DNA of 64,000 nucleotides from Croceicoccus marinus (GTDB taxonomy: Bacteria; Pseudomonadota; Alphaproteobacteria; Sphingomonadales; Sphingomonadaceae), in assembly GCF_001661675.2 (NCBI RefSeq), contig NZ_CP019603.1, positions 124,001 through 188,000 on the forward strand, written 5' to 3'. Under the pieces are notes generated by a model. That model made no database searches. It worked only from the letters and a program-made list of their open reading frames with translations, and was not told where the DNA came from. Below are positions 45,332 through 54,294 of this stretch, piece after piece. Each line of letters begins with the position of its first letter. Position 1 is the first letter of the stretch. The translations under genes were made by a program, and so were the position numbers.

Positions 45332-46597
45332 CTAGAACGTATCTGTTATTACAGCGATTTCCGCATCGATGTGCTGGCCGAGGCTATCGGCCAACGCGAA
45401 ATTGCGGGCGCGCAGCGCATTCAACTGATCCAAAGTGCGATCGGCGATGAGTTGAAGATTGCCGAAGCCGGTGCTTACCGTTTCGCCGGCAAGCGAAGCG
45501 CGATAGGTAGCCAGAGACTGCTCGAGCAGGCTTAGAACCGGATTGTCGATGATTTCCCAATCCAGCTTGATCCGCTTGATCTGGGTGACAGGTTCATCGA
45601 ACTTCTGCTCGGCCGTAAGTCGGGTCATGTCGTTAAAGTCGCGCTCGCTCGCTCGCATTCCGCACAGGATGCGGTTCGCGCGGCCTATGATTGAGAGAAG
45701 CGGGAAGAACTCGGCGCGTGTCAGCCCCGCCTTGCGGTATGATGCACTAAGCAGGCGGATCACATGAGCCGGGTGTTCGGGGAGGATGTCGACGCCACCG
45801 CTGCGACCCAGACGGCATTGGACTATACCCTCGTCCTGAAGAATTCGCATTGCCTGGCGGGTTACTTGACGACTGACCCCAAGATTGGCGGTTATGGAGG
45901 CTTCCGACCGGGTGCGGTGTCGGTCCTCACGGTCAAGGCTCGCGATCTCCCCGGCAAGAAGGTGGACTGCATATCCCGCAAGGCTATGACTGCCTCCGGA
46001 TGCTGCGGCAATCTCGGCCAGGCCCTCGGTGCATTCGTCAACCGTGTCGATCGCGTCGATAAAAATTTGCAGGCAATTTTCCCAAGGAATTTCTGACCTG
46101 AGTTTATAGTTTGCATCCTGGTCGGTGAAAGGGTTCCGCATTCCGATGCAGTAGCGAAACTCGCGATCGAACGAACCGCTCTGATCCACCGGCCAATCGC
46201 GGCAATATCGTATCGCAAGATTGAGGATCGTGCGCGCTTCGTGAATCTGCGCCTTGCTCAGGCCTCTCAGCTGGAAATAGCGCGCCAGTTTCGCGGTAGG
46301 GGTCGTCTGAACATTTTTGACGACGATGAGGCCGCCTTGCGCGCCTCTGCGCATTCGCGCCACACCCCAGTTTTCGAGCAGTCTTGCCGCCTCCAGAAAC
46401 GTCTCTCGGCCCAAGCCGAATTGTTTGCAAATATCCGGCGCCTTGCCGACGAGTTGGTGGGCGGGATACCCGCGTCGGCTGATATCGTCTCGGATCTGTT
46501 CAGCGCAAAGCAAGGCGGCGGTCGCACGACTTTTGGGCTCGCAGACCAGTCCTTTATGAATTGCGCCCCAATCGAAGCAAATCTTCATACCCCTCAT
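45332..46597 (-). CDS. Regulator with two GntR-like winged-helix domains
   Basis: 421 residues. A first winged helix at about residues 30-95 (QLVGKAPDICKQFGLGRETF, LLENWGVARMRRGAQGGLIV) is followed by a helical block, then a second at about 210-275 (EASITANLGVSRQVTRQAMR, ILQDEGIVQCRLGRSGGVDI) and another helical block. Each unit looks like a GntR/FadR half (wing plus FCD-like domain), so one chain resembles a fused dimer. Probably a repressor of the nearby TonB and tannase genes; ligand unknown. GGGAG lies just before the ATG. The tannase gene ends 56 bases upstream, so both may share a transcript. Confidence 0.8.
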   Translation of the reverse strand: MRGMKICFDWGAIHKGLVCEPKSRATAALLCAEQIRDDISRRGYPAHQLVGKAPDICKQFGLGRETFLEAARLLENWGVARMRRGAQGGLIVVKNVQTTPTAKLARYFQLRGLSKAQIHEARTILNLAIRYCRDWPVDQSGSFDREFRYCIGMRNPFTDQDANYKLRSEIPWENCLQIFIDAIDTVDECTEGLAEIAAASGGSHSLAGYAVHLLAGEIASLDREDRHRTRSEASITANLGVSRQVTRQAMRILQDEGIVQCRLGRSGGVDILPEHPAHVIRLLSASYRKAGLTRAEFFPLLSIIGRANRILCGMRASERDFNDMTRLTAEQKFDEPVTQIKRIKLDWEIIDNPVLSLLEQSLATYRASLAGETVSTGFGNLQLIADRTLDQLNALRARNFALADSLGQHIDAEIAVITDTF

Positions 46598-46653
46598 GGT
46601 CTCCCGGCATTGGACGCATTACATGCGCTCTGAGTTCTGGCAGCGTCTATTTT

Positions 46654-48363
46654 CTATCGTTTTTGGCATTGCCAGTTTGCCGCATCATATACTCCGCCGG
46701 ACGTTTGAACACCCTTGAAGGTTGCGACTGTCGGGTATGGGCACAAAAGGAAATCACGGGACGTTCCGGTGGGAGGCGGAACGATGACGCCGGAAACGGT
46801 ACCCGATTGATCGGCGAACGCCATCTTCGCACGATCTGGTCCGCGGTGCGCAACGACCGGGCCCGGCGCTTTGCCCTTCTCGACCCAAGCAATCAGTTCC
46901 CGTAATAGTTGATCTGGCGCATCGGCGGGGCCCGTTCCACCGCCGCAATGCGCCATGCCGGGAATGCGGTAATAGGCCGCCATATCCCGGAAACCCGCCA
47001 TGCCTCCATCCGCCTTGTTGCCGGCTTCAAGGAAATATTGCTCCGTTTCTATGTCGGAGCAGCACGGATCGCTCACGCCGTTCCAGAACAGGACCTTGCC
47101 TCCGTCCCGTTGGAACGGGCGAAGGTCGGTATTATAGGGGTAGCCGAAATCGAGCCGCTTCGCGGCAGCAAACCAGGCATCTATGTCCTTTTGGCTCGAC
47201 AGGTCGAAGTCTTTCAGGACATCATACTCCTGCCCGAAATAGGCGCGAGCCAGAGTGTCGACTATGACATAACCGGGACTGCCCTTTTGCATATTGTCCG
47301 GACTGGGCTCTGGCGACCACGGCGGCGGAGAGGCCCCGAGGAATCCTGACCACACCGAAAGATTGGAGATCGGGAAGCCTTCCGTAAGCTTGCCTTTGGG
47401 GCTGCTCGGCCCTTCGAGGACAGCCTCGATGCTACGAATTTCGGGCTGAGTCAGACAGTCCTCACCGTCGCCCGCCTTGCAGGCGATGGTCTGAAAATCG
47501 AAGCTGCACATGCGATGATCGTTGATCATCTGGTCCTTGGCTCCATCCAGTGCGTCGCATGCCTTTAATACGTGCCCCTCGGCCATTTGGAGCTTTGCCG
47601 GAGAGAGCCAGGCGCCCGGTTCGCGTATCATCTGACGTGTATTGTAAAGGAATTTCAGCTGCGTGGCGCTGCTGCGACCGCCTGGCGCCCCGATCAATAC
47701 GCCATCGTAATCCTCTGGATGGCGATCGATCGCCATCATGCCCATGCGTCCTCCACCCGAGCAGCCCGAATGGTATCGATACATCGAGTCGACGTCATAA
47801 TATTGCTTGGTGATCTGCTGCGTAGCGACCGTGACAACGTGTCCGCCACGATGGACGTGATCCATGGCCTTTGCCGGATCTTCGCCCATGAAACGCCAGT
47901 CGAGCATCGAGCCCTGCCGACCTGTATCGGTTCCTGCGACCGCGAAGCCCATGTTCAACGGGTTGCCAGCGGGAACCTGCGAGTCGGTTGGCACATATCC
48001 GGCCGATCCGCCAAGGCCGATGAAATAGAACCGACCCGCCCAATCCTTGTCGGGAAGTTGGAGGCGGAAATTAACCTCGTTGGGTCCGGGGTCATTCGTG
48101 GTTACGTAACCCTCGACCCTGCAATGGGCGACCGGCTCCACGATCGCTTCTGCCGACACAATGGTGGTGTCGGCAGGTGCCATCGCCTGGATTGCCGACA
48201 CATTACATTCGGCCGCGGGCGCCATTGTTGACTGCGCGCTGGGTACGAGCACGCTTGCGTTCGTTGCCATCGAATCCGCATCGGCCGTGCTGCAGCTGGC
48301 CAGAACGAATACCAGGGTCAGTGAGCATGCCGCGCCCAGTCTGCCTGCGGTCAATCTTACCAT
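46654..48363 (-). CDS. Tannase/feruloyl-esterase family lipoprotein
   Basis: 569 residues. The lipoprotein signal SLTLVFVLASCS has a LASC lipobox with Cys24. HSGCSGGGRMGMMAIDRHPE gives nucleophile Ser202 in the Cys-Ser pair of the tannase family, YDGVLIGAPG follows, WNGVSDPCCS carries the Asp, and IPGMAHCGGG the His-Cys, together the CS-D-HC arrangement. Hydrolyses phenolic-acid or related esters at the cell surface or in the periplasm. ATG 48363 has GAGG 9 bases upstream; ATG 48372 is too close to that site. Divergent from the interrupted TonB receptor. Confidence 0.92.
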   Translation of the reverse strand: MVRLTAGRLGAACSLTLVFVLASCSTADADSMATNASVLVPSAQSTMAPAAECNVSAIQAMAPADTTIVSAEAIVEPVAHCRVEGYVTTNDPGPNEVNFRLQLPDKDWAGRFYFIGLGGSAGYVPTDSQVPAGNPLNMGFAVAGTDTGRQGSMLDWRFMGEDPAKAMDHVHRGGHVVTVATQQITKQYYDVDSMYRYHSGCSGGGRMGMMAIDRHPEDYDGVLIGAPGGRSSATQLKFLYNTRQMIREPGAWLSPAKLQMAEGHVLKACDALDGAKDQMINDHRMCSFDFQTIACKAGDGEDCLTQPEIRSIEAVLEGPSSPKGKLTEGFPISNLSVWSGFLGASPPPWSPEPSPDNMQKGSPGYVIVDTLARAYFGQEYDVLKDFDLSSQKDIDAWFAAAKRLDFGYPYNTDLRPFQRDGGKVLFWNGVSDPCCSDIETEQYFLEAGNKADGGMAGFRDMAAYYRIPGMAHCGGGTGPADAPDQLLRELIAWVEKGKAPGPVVAHRGPDRAKMAFADQSGTVSGVIVPPPTGTSRDFLLCPYPTVATFKGVQTSGGVYDAANWQCQKR

Positions 48364-48677
48364 AATCGGCATCCTCTGTGTCCCAATTTCCTGTTCCCGG
48401 CCGCAAAAATTTGATCCGGTCGGTTGTTCGGGGACCAACGTATTTCGGCGATGGAGAAAAAAAGAGTCTGCCAAAACATCCGTGGCTAATTCCGGCTTTC
48501 CAGCTTTCCCATCCCAACTCTTGCGTGCAAGCCTTGGGCCGTGCCCTTCTTTAAGCGGAAAGGCGAAGTAAATCAGCGGCCAAGGTTCAATCGCCAATTC
48601 GCCGTCTTTTTTAGCCAAGGCCCCACGCTAGCGTTTCCCGCAAGCTCCTCGAAAGGAGTCAATAGCTGGGAGGGATT
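48364..48677. promoter_or_regulatory. 314-base divergent promoter region, tannase/TonB receptor
   Basis: Lies between two divergent uptake/hydrolysis genes and probably holds both promoters and the binding site of the adjacent GntR-like regulator. GGTTG and CCAAC arms separated by 9 bases occur near 48420-48440 (a weak inverted repeat). GGGAGGGATT precedes the TonB ATG. Confidence 0.4.
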
Positions 48678-50763
48678 ATGAAAACTCTGGCCTTGGCCTT
48701 GGCATGCACGGCATTAAGCAGCACTACTCTATTCGCCCAGACAACAGTCGATGCATCAGGCCAGACGACGGAAAACGGTCCCAAAGAGATCATCGTGACG
48801 GCGCGGCGAACTGGGGAGAACATTCTCGACGTTCCAATTTCGATTATCGCCGTCAGCGGAGATGAACTGAACGAAAAGAACGTCAATACGGCCAATGACC
48901 TCTCATTCGTCGCCCCCGGCCTAAGCATCCAGAATACGTCGTCAAACCGGGCCACTACTACCTTCTCGATGCGCGGGCAGGGCCAGACGTTTGGCCAGAT
49001 CGCGCCCGGCGTAGTCGCCTATATGGCCGAAGTTCCGATCCCCGAAGGGAGCTCGGGACAGTTTTACGATCTTGAAAATATCCAGGTGCTTAAGGGTCCT
49101 CAGGGAACGCTTTTCGGTCGCAATGCCTCGGGAGGCGCGATCCTTTTTACTCCAAAAAAGCCCGGCAACGAATTCAACGGCTATGTCATTGGAAGGCTTG
49201 GCGATTACGGCCGGCAGGACGTGGAATTCGCCGCTGGCGGTGCAATCGCCGAAGACGTGGTGCAAGTGCGATTGGCAGGCCAGTTCCTCCATCGGAACGG
49301 CTTTACGACAAATCTGTTCGATGGTGGCAAACTGGATAACGAGGATCGAAAATCTGTCCGTTTCAGCGTCGTCGTGACGCCGTTCGAAGGATTTGAGAAC
49401 CACACCATATTCTCATACGCAAAGTTCGACGATGATGGGTCAGGGCAATCGCTTGGCGGGATCGTGGAGGACAATCCCACTTTCCTGCTTCCCGGAACAT
49501 TTACCGGCGTACCCTTGCTGCCCGCGCTTCAGGATGCGCTGGCAGCGCAGGAACAGCGAGGGCCGCGCGTTGTCGATCTGGACTGGCCGACGCATAACGG
49601 GCTCCGCTCGCGCGACCTGATCAATATCACGACATTCGACGTCACCAATTCCATCACGCTGAAAAACATCTTCAGCTATAGCTGGTATAAATATGAGTAT
49701 CTGCGCGACCTCGACGGATCGCCATTACCTGTTCTTGGCGTTTCCAACCCGTTTCAGTCCAACTGGATCAATCAGAGGACCGAAGAAATCCAACTCCGCG
49801 GTGTGTTCGGCATCGTCGAGGGCGTGGTCGGCTACTATGATGAACGCTATGACACCGAGGCGGGAAGCGTAGGCTTTGACACGGAACAATATATCGCCGC
49901 TCCGTTAGGGCCTGTTTTCACATATGTAGGGCCGATCGGCGCGATCAATGTGGCCGCCGGCAGCCTGAACACCAGCAAGGCCTTCTACGGGGAGTTCAAC
50001 CTGCAACCTGTAGACGACCTGACGCTCACGGCAGGAATCCGTCAAACGCGCGACTTCCGTTCCTCTTCTCAGCTGGGGACGACCCTGACCTTTCCAGATG
50101 CATTCGGTCCGGGTGCAGATCTTGTCATTCCCGGCACACCGAATGAAAGTTCCGGCAAATTCAAGGCAACGACCTGGAACCTGGCGGGACTGTATGAATT
50201 CACACCTGATCTCAGCGCCTATGCCACGGTGCGGCGCGGCTACAAATCGGGGGGTGTCAACGGAACCGCAATCGATCCTGCGGATCAGCTCTTCGCTCCC
50301 GAATGTGTGACCGATTACGAAATTGGCGTGAAAAGCCGGTTTAACCTGGGGTCGGTCGATGTGTTCGCTAACCTTGACTATTTTTATGATGATTACACCA
50401 ATATCCAGCGCTTTATAAATCTGAACACGGTGCCTGCATCCACCGTCACGCGAAACGCAGCCAAAGGCAGCATTCAAGGTATTGACCTGGAAATAGGACT
50501 GCAGTCACGACTGTTCGATATTACTGCCGGCTATAGCTATCTAGATGCCAAATACGATGAATACATCGATCCGACACGCGGAGATTTGAGCAACAGCGAC
50601 TTCCCGAACACGCCAGAACATCAGCTTACGGTAGCACCGAAGTTCAAGTTTCCCGTGCCCGACGACATTGGCGAGGTCAGCTTCCTTGCGAACATCTATG
50701 CGCGCAGCAAGATCGCATTCGATCCGATCAACAAGCCAAACGGCAATCCAATCACCGATCTAA

Positions 50764-51717
50764 GAGTCTGATTCAAAACTAACCGATGTGATTTCATAGC
50801 CTTGTGATGCGGCGCGTGAGGAGCTGGATCGATGCGATGAACAGCCACGCGGTTGCCGAGGCGATGGTCTGCTCGAAGTCCTTTGCGAGACGCCGGTTTC
50901 GGTTGAGCCATGCCAAAGTGCGCTCGACAGCCCAGCGGCGTGGGAGAACCACAAAGCCCTTTGCTTTGTCGGACCGTTTGACGATTTCGATGGTCCACTT
51001 ACCAACCCTGCGCAACGCCTGACGGAGCTTGTCGCCAGCATATCCGCCATCGGCGAAGACATGCCGTAGCCACGGGAAGCGATGGATGATTTCGGCGAGC
51101 ACCAGCGGTGCGCCATCACGATCCTGGATGTCGGCGGTGTGGATTACCGCATGAACGAGATTTCCATCGGTGTCGGTGAGGATGTGGCGCTTGCGTCCCT
51201 TGATCTTCTTGCCTGCGTCATAGCCCCGTGGGCCGCCACTTTCCGTGGTTTTGACGCTCTGGCTGTCGATCACTCCGGCGCTTGGCGACGCCTCGCGGCC
51301 TACAGCTTCGCGCCCGATCAGCAACAGGACATGATTGAGCGACAGCCACAGCCTGTTATCACGCCACAGGTAGAACCAGCGCCGCACCGTCGAGACTGGC
51401 GGAAAGCAGGGCGGTAGCATCCGCCATGGCAGTCCGCCCCGCAGCAGATACAGGATCGCTTCGACAATCCGCCGCAGCGGCCACTTGCGAGGGCGGCCAA
51501 CATGAGAAGGTGGCGGGAAGAACGGCTCCAGCACCGCCCATTCGGCATCGGTCAAATCACTTGGCAATGCCAGTTCCGCGCGGGCATACAGTGCGCGAGT
51601 GGTGTCGGTCCACATCGTTGATTTCCTTTGGTTCGTTGCAAAACCGCTGAATCAACGACTTGGGTAAGCGTCAAGCTAACCAGCTGATACCACTCAACTT
51701 AATTTCGGATCAGGCTC
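50764..51717 (-). mobile_element. IS5-family insertion sequence (TAA target duplication)
   Basis: 954 bases. The ends are imperfect 11-bp inverted repeats GAGTCTGATTC (50764-50774) and complement of GAGCCTGATCC (51707-51717). The flanking direct repeat is TAA (50761-50763, 51718-51720), as for the TNA-duplicating IS5 subgroups. It carries one intact transposase gene and sits inside a TonB receptor gene. Likely still mobile. Confidence 0.93.
50794..51615 (-). CDS. IS5-family transposase
   Basis: 273 residues, intact. LTDAEWAVLEPFFPPP and GRPRKWPLRRIVEAILYLLR form the N-terminal domain. Catalytic residues are in GVIDSQSVKTT (Asp), HVFADGGYAGDKL (Asp) and RRWAVERTLAWLNRNRRL (Glu), the last being the YREK-like region of this family. 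Encoded opposite to the receptor gene it interrupts. No frameshift or second frame is needed for expression. Confidence 0.95.
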   Translation of the reverse strand: MWTDTTRALYARAELALPSDLTDAEWAVLEPFFPPPSHVGRPRKWPLRRIVEAILYLLRGGLPWRMLPPCFPPVSTVRRWFYLWRDNRLWLSLNHVLLLIGREAVGREASPSAGVIDSQSVKTTESGGPRGYDAGKKIKGRKRHILTDTDGNLVHAVIHTADIQDRDGAPLVLAEIIHRFPWLRHVFADGGYAGDKLRQALRRVGKWTIEIVKRSDKAKGFVVLPRRWAVERTLAWLNRNRRLAKDFEQTIASATAWLFIASIQLLTRRITRL

Positions 51718-52109
51718 TAAGCCCTCCGGGTGCAATCGGCGCTGGCTACACCCGGGTGGATTTGCGCCTTGATTGGAAACGGGTCGCCGGCAGCCAGTTC
51801 AGCGCGGCGCTGTTCATGCGAAATGCTTTTGACGAGGAATATATCGTCGGCAGCAATAACCAGCTCCCGACGCAGTTCGCTTCCGTTTCCTATCTCTATG
51901 GCGAACCTCGAACATTTGGCGGCGAAATCAGGTTCGACTTCTGATCGCACGGACGGCCGGCTCAAGTCCGGCCGTCCGCTACCGACTTGGGTTTGCGAGT
52001 CCCCCGGTCTCCTGATTGTCGCAGCCAGTTGCAATTGAACGACTATTTTCGTGGGCCAAAGCCTTTAGATTGTGAGGTGTATTGCAATCAGGCGCGGTGA
52101 ATAATTGTC

Positions 52110-54218
52110 ATGAACAGGAATTCGATCTTACAGATAGGCCCGGACCTTGTTGAGGTTTCAACTTATATTCCTCAAGATTCGTACTTTGGCCGTCCCTATA
52201 TAGACCGCGATGAGATACGTGATGCTCCTGGTGTCCACCGCAACATACATGGCGGGTTTGAAAATACCGATACGCGTTTCAACTTCTACTTTCCTGCCAT
52301 CGAAGTATATGGCGGTAGAATGTTCCAGCCGATGGAAGGTGGCCATGCCGGGCATGAGAATATTTTCGGCGAAGGCCCAGTCGCGGAGATTTCCGGCGGC
52401 ATGGCGATGGCCTTTCGAATGGGCGGATACATGGTGGAGTCGAATTGTGGCCACATCGGCGACGATATCGACGAAAGGGCTGGGCCCGATCCCACGCTTT
52501 ATGGCTATCGGGCGGCGATCGAATCCGCGCGCCTGTCGCGCCATCTCGCAAAGCAGATATATGGTGCCGAACCGGCGAATGGGTATGTCTATGGCGGAAG
52601 CGGCGGGGGCAGGCGCTCGCCCGCCTGCATCGAATATGGCTCCGGGGTCTACACAGGCGCCCTTCCTTATCACGGTGGGGGCAACATCGCGGACCATGGG
52701 ACACGGTCGCGTGTGCGTAGTGAACAGCCGGTGCATTTCGGCCTGATGTTCAACGTCCGGCGGCTTCTGGGTAACAGGCTGCCCGGGGTGATCGATGCAA
52801 TGCAACCCGGCGGCAGCGGCAATCCTTTCGAAGGATTGACCGTGCACCAACGCGAGGAACTGGCTAATCTATACCGGCTGGGTTTTCCGCGCGGCGCCGA
52901 ATTCATGATGAGCCAGCCTTTTGGCCAGATATGGCTGTGGACGTCTATCGCGGACATGCTGCTGGAGGAGGACGAAGATTATTTCTCCGGTTTCTGGAGC
53001 AAGCCGGGTTATATTGGCCACGACGAACCGCAATGGGTTAAACCCGACCTGATCGACACCGAAGTTTCCGTCAAACGTGTGCTGACCGCGCGTGATTTGA
53101 AAGAGAACCCGGAATTCGCCGACGCGGCGATACAGGCTGCCGCCTATCCCGCGATATTTATTGCAACGCTGAACCACACGCTCGATCTGCCGATGACCCT
53201 TGAAGTGGACTTACCCGCAGGGGGGTATCGGCAGGGCGCGGGCGTATACATGCAAAGCGGCGCAGCGAGGGGGCGCCGCCTCTACGCCATGGCCGAGGCA
53301 AGCGACATGCTGTTTTGCGATGGCCGGGGCGAGGCCAATCTGGAGCGGCTGACAGGAGTCGTGCCTGGCGACCGGGTCCGCATCGATAATCGCGCGTTCC
53401 TCGCCTATTGCTATTATTACAAATATCATCTGTCTGAGGAGCCAATCTGCGATTTCCTTCGCGTGGACGGACAGCCGATTTTTCCGCAACATGACGTGCC
53501 GCTTGCCTCGCCCTTGATGGGCGTGCCCTATTCGGGCCAGTTCGATGGGAAGGTGATGTGGATCCATGCGACGCATGACACATCACTATGGCCGCCCCAG
53601 GGCTTGAGCTATCATCGAGCGGTCGAACACGCGCAGGGTAAAGCAGGATTGCGGGACAATTTCCGCATACGCTGGACCGAAAATGCTGAGCACACCCCGC
53701 CCAACATGGTGCCGCCGCAACCCAACCGCTCGGGCGCCAATTGGCTGGTCAATTCTCAAGGGATAATAGAGCAGAGCCTTGCGGACCTGATCGACTGGGT
53801 TGAGAATGGGGTGGAACCGGCAGGAACCTCGTTTGCGTTTGTCGATGGCAAAATCGTCCTGCCGCCCGATGCCGCGGAGCGCGGAGGCATCCAACCCGTG
53901 GTCCACATCGCATCACCCGCTGGAGGAGAGCTAAAAACGAAGGTGGGCGAAAACGTCGAACTTATGGCCAGCGCGGAAGCGCCGTCGGGGGGCAAGATTA
54001 TCGCCGTCGAATGGGACTTCGACGGCAAGGGGGTCTATCCTTTGTCCAACGACATCGCCGCCGGGCAGTCACATGTGGAGGCAAGGGGCCAGCATGTTTT
54101 CGATGCACCGGGAATTTATTTCCCGTCGGTTAGGGTTACGGCCCATCGCGACGGCGACTTGGGGGCTAAGCAGCGCAGGCTTGAAAATGTGGCATCGGTA
54201 CGCGTCGTAGTAAGCTGA
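52110..54218 (+). CDS. Large putative alpha/beta hydrolase with C-terminal PKD-like domain
   Basis: 702 residues, no signal peptide. YGGSGGGRRSP contains a G-x-S-x-G nucleophile (Ser164); HATHDTSLWPPQG and RIRWTENAEHTPP probably supply acid and His, in the order of tannase-like esterases. Strongly conserved blocks include HRNIHGGFENTDTRFNFYFP and VESNCGHIGDDIDERAGPDP. The last 100 residues have IIAVEWDFDGKG and DAPGIYFPSVRVTAH, a PKD-type beta sandwich. A paralogue is convergent at 54295-56388. Probably an esterase for the imported substrate; the family is essentially uncharacterised. Confidence 0.78.
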   Translation: MNRNSILQIGPDLVEVSTYIPQDSYFGRPYIDRDEIRDAPGVHRNIHGGFENTDTRFNFYFPAIEVYGGRMFQPMEGGHAGHENIFGEGPVAEISGGMAMAFRMGGYMVESNCGHIGDDIDERAGPDPTLYGYRAAIESARLSRHLAKQIYGAEPANGYVYGGSGGGRRSPACIEYGSGVYTGALPYHGGGNIADHGTRSRVRSEQPVHFGLMFNVRRLLGNRLPGVIDAMQPGGSGNPFEGLTVHQREELANLYRLGFPRGAEFMMSQPFGQIWLWTSIADMLLEEDEDYFSGFWSKPGYIGHDEPQWVKPDLIDTEVSVKRVLTARDLKENPEFADAAIQAAAYPAIFIATLNHTLDLPMTLEVDLPAGGYRQGAGVYMQSGAARGRRLYAMAEASDMLFCDGRGEANLERLTGVVPGDRVRIDNRAFLAYCYYYKYHLSEEPICDFLRVDGQPIFPQHDVPLASPLMGVPYSGQFDGKVMWIHATHDTSLWPPQGLSYHRAVEHAQGKAGLRDNFRIRWTENAEHTPPNMVPPQPNRSGANWLVNSQGIIEQSLADLIDWVENGVEPAGTSFAFVDGKIVLPPDAAERGGIQPVVHIASPAGGELKTKVGENVELMASAEAPSGGKIIAVEWDFDGKGVYPLSNDIAAGQSHVEARGQHVFDAPGIYFPSVRVTAHRDGDLGAKQRRLENVASVRVVVS

Positions 54219-54237
54219 CTTCGGCGCAATAACGAAA

Positions 54238-54274
54238 AAGAAGGGAGCCGTACAAGGCGTGCGGCTCCCTTCTT
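54238..54274. terminator. Bidirectional intrinsic terminator
   Basis: Perfect 13-bp stem AAGAAGGGAGCCG (54238-54250) and CGGCTCCCTTCTT (54262-54274) around an 11-base loop, with A-run before and T-rich sequence after. Lies between the stops of the convergent hydrolase paralogues and should end both transcripts. Confidence 0.92.
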
Positions 54275-54294
54275 CATTTCAAGGGTGCGTGCGG

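Larger units (their letters stand above)
48678..51944 (+). pseudogene. TonB-dependent receptor gene interrupted by an IS5-family element
   Basis: Codes for MKTLALALACTALSSTTLFA signal peptide, plug (KEIIVTARRTGENILDVPIS; VLKGPQGTLFGRNASGGAI) and most of the barrel up to NGNPITDL at 50763; an IS then causes termination after three foreign codons. The barrel end resumes at 51721 (AGYTRVDLRLDWKRVAG to GGEIRFDF, stop at 51944). Removing 50764-51720 (IS plus one TAA copy) restores a single 769-codon frame reading DLSPPGAIGAG across the join. The receptor is therefore inactivated, apparently recently. Confidence 0.93.
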
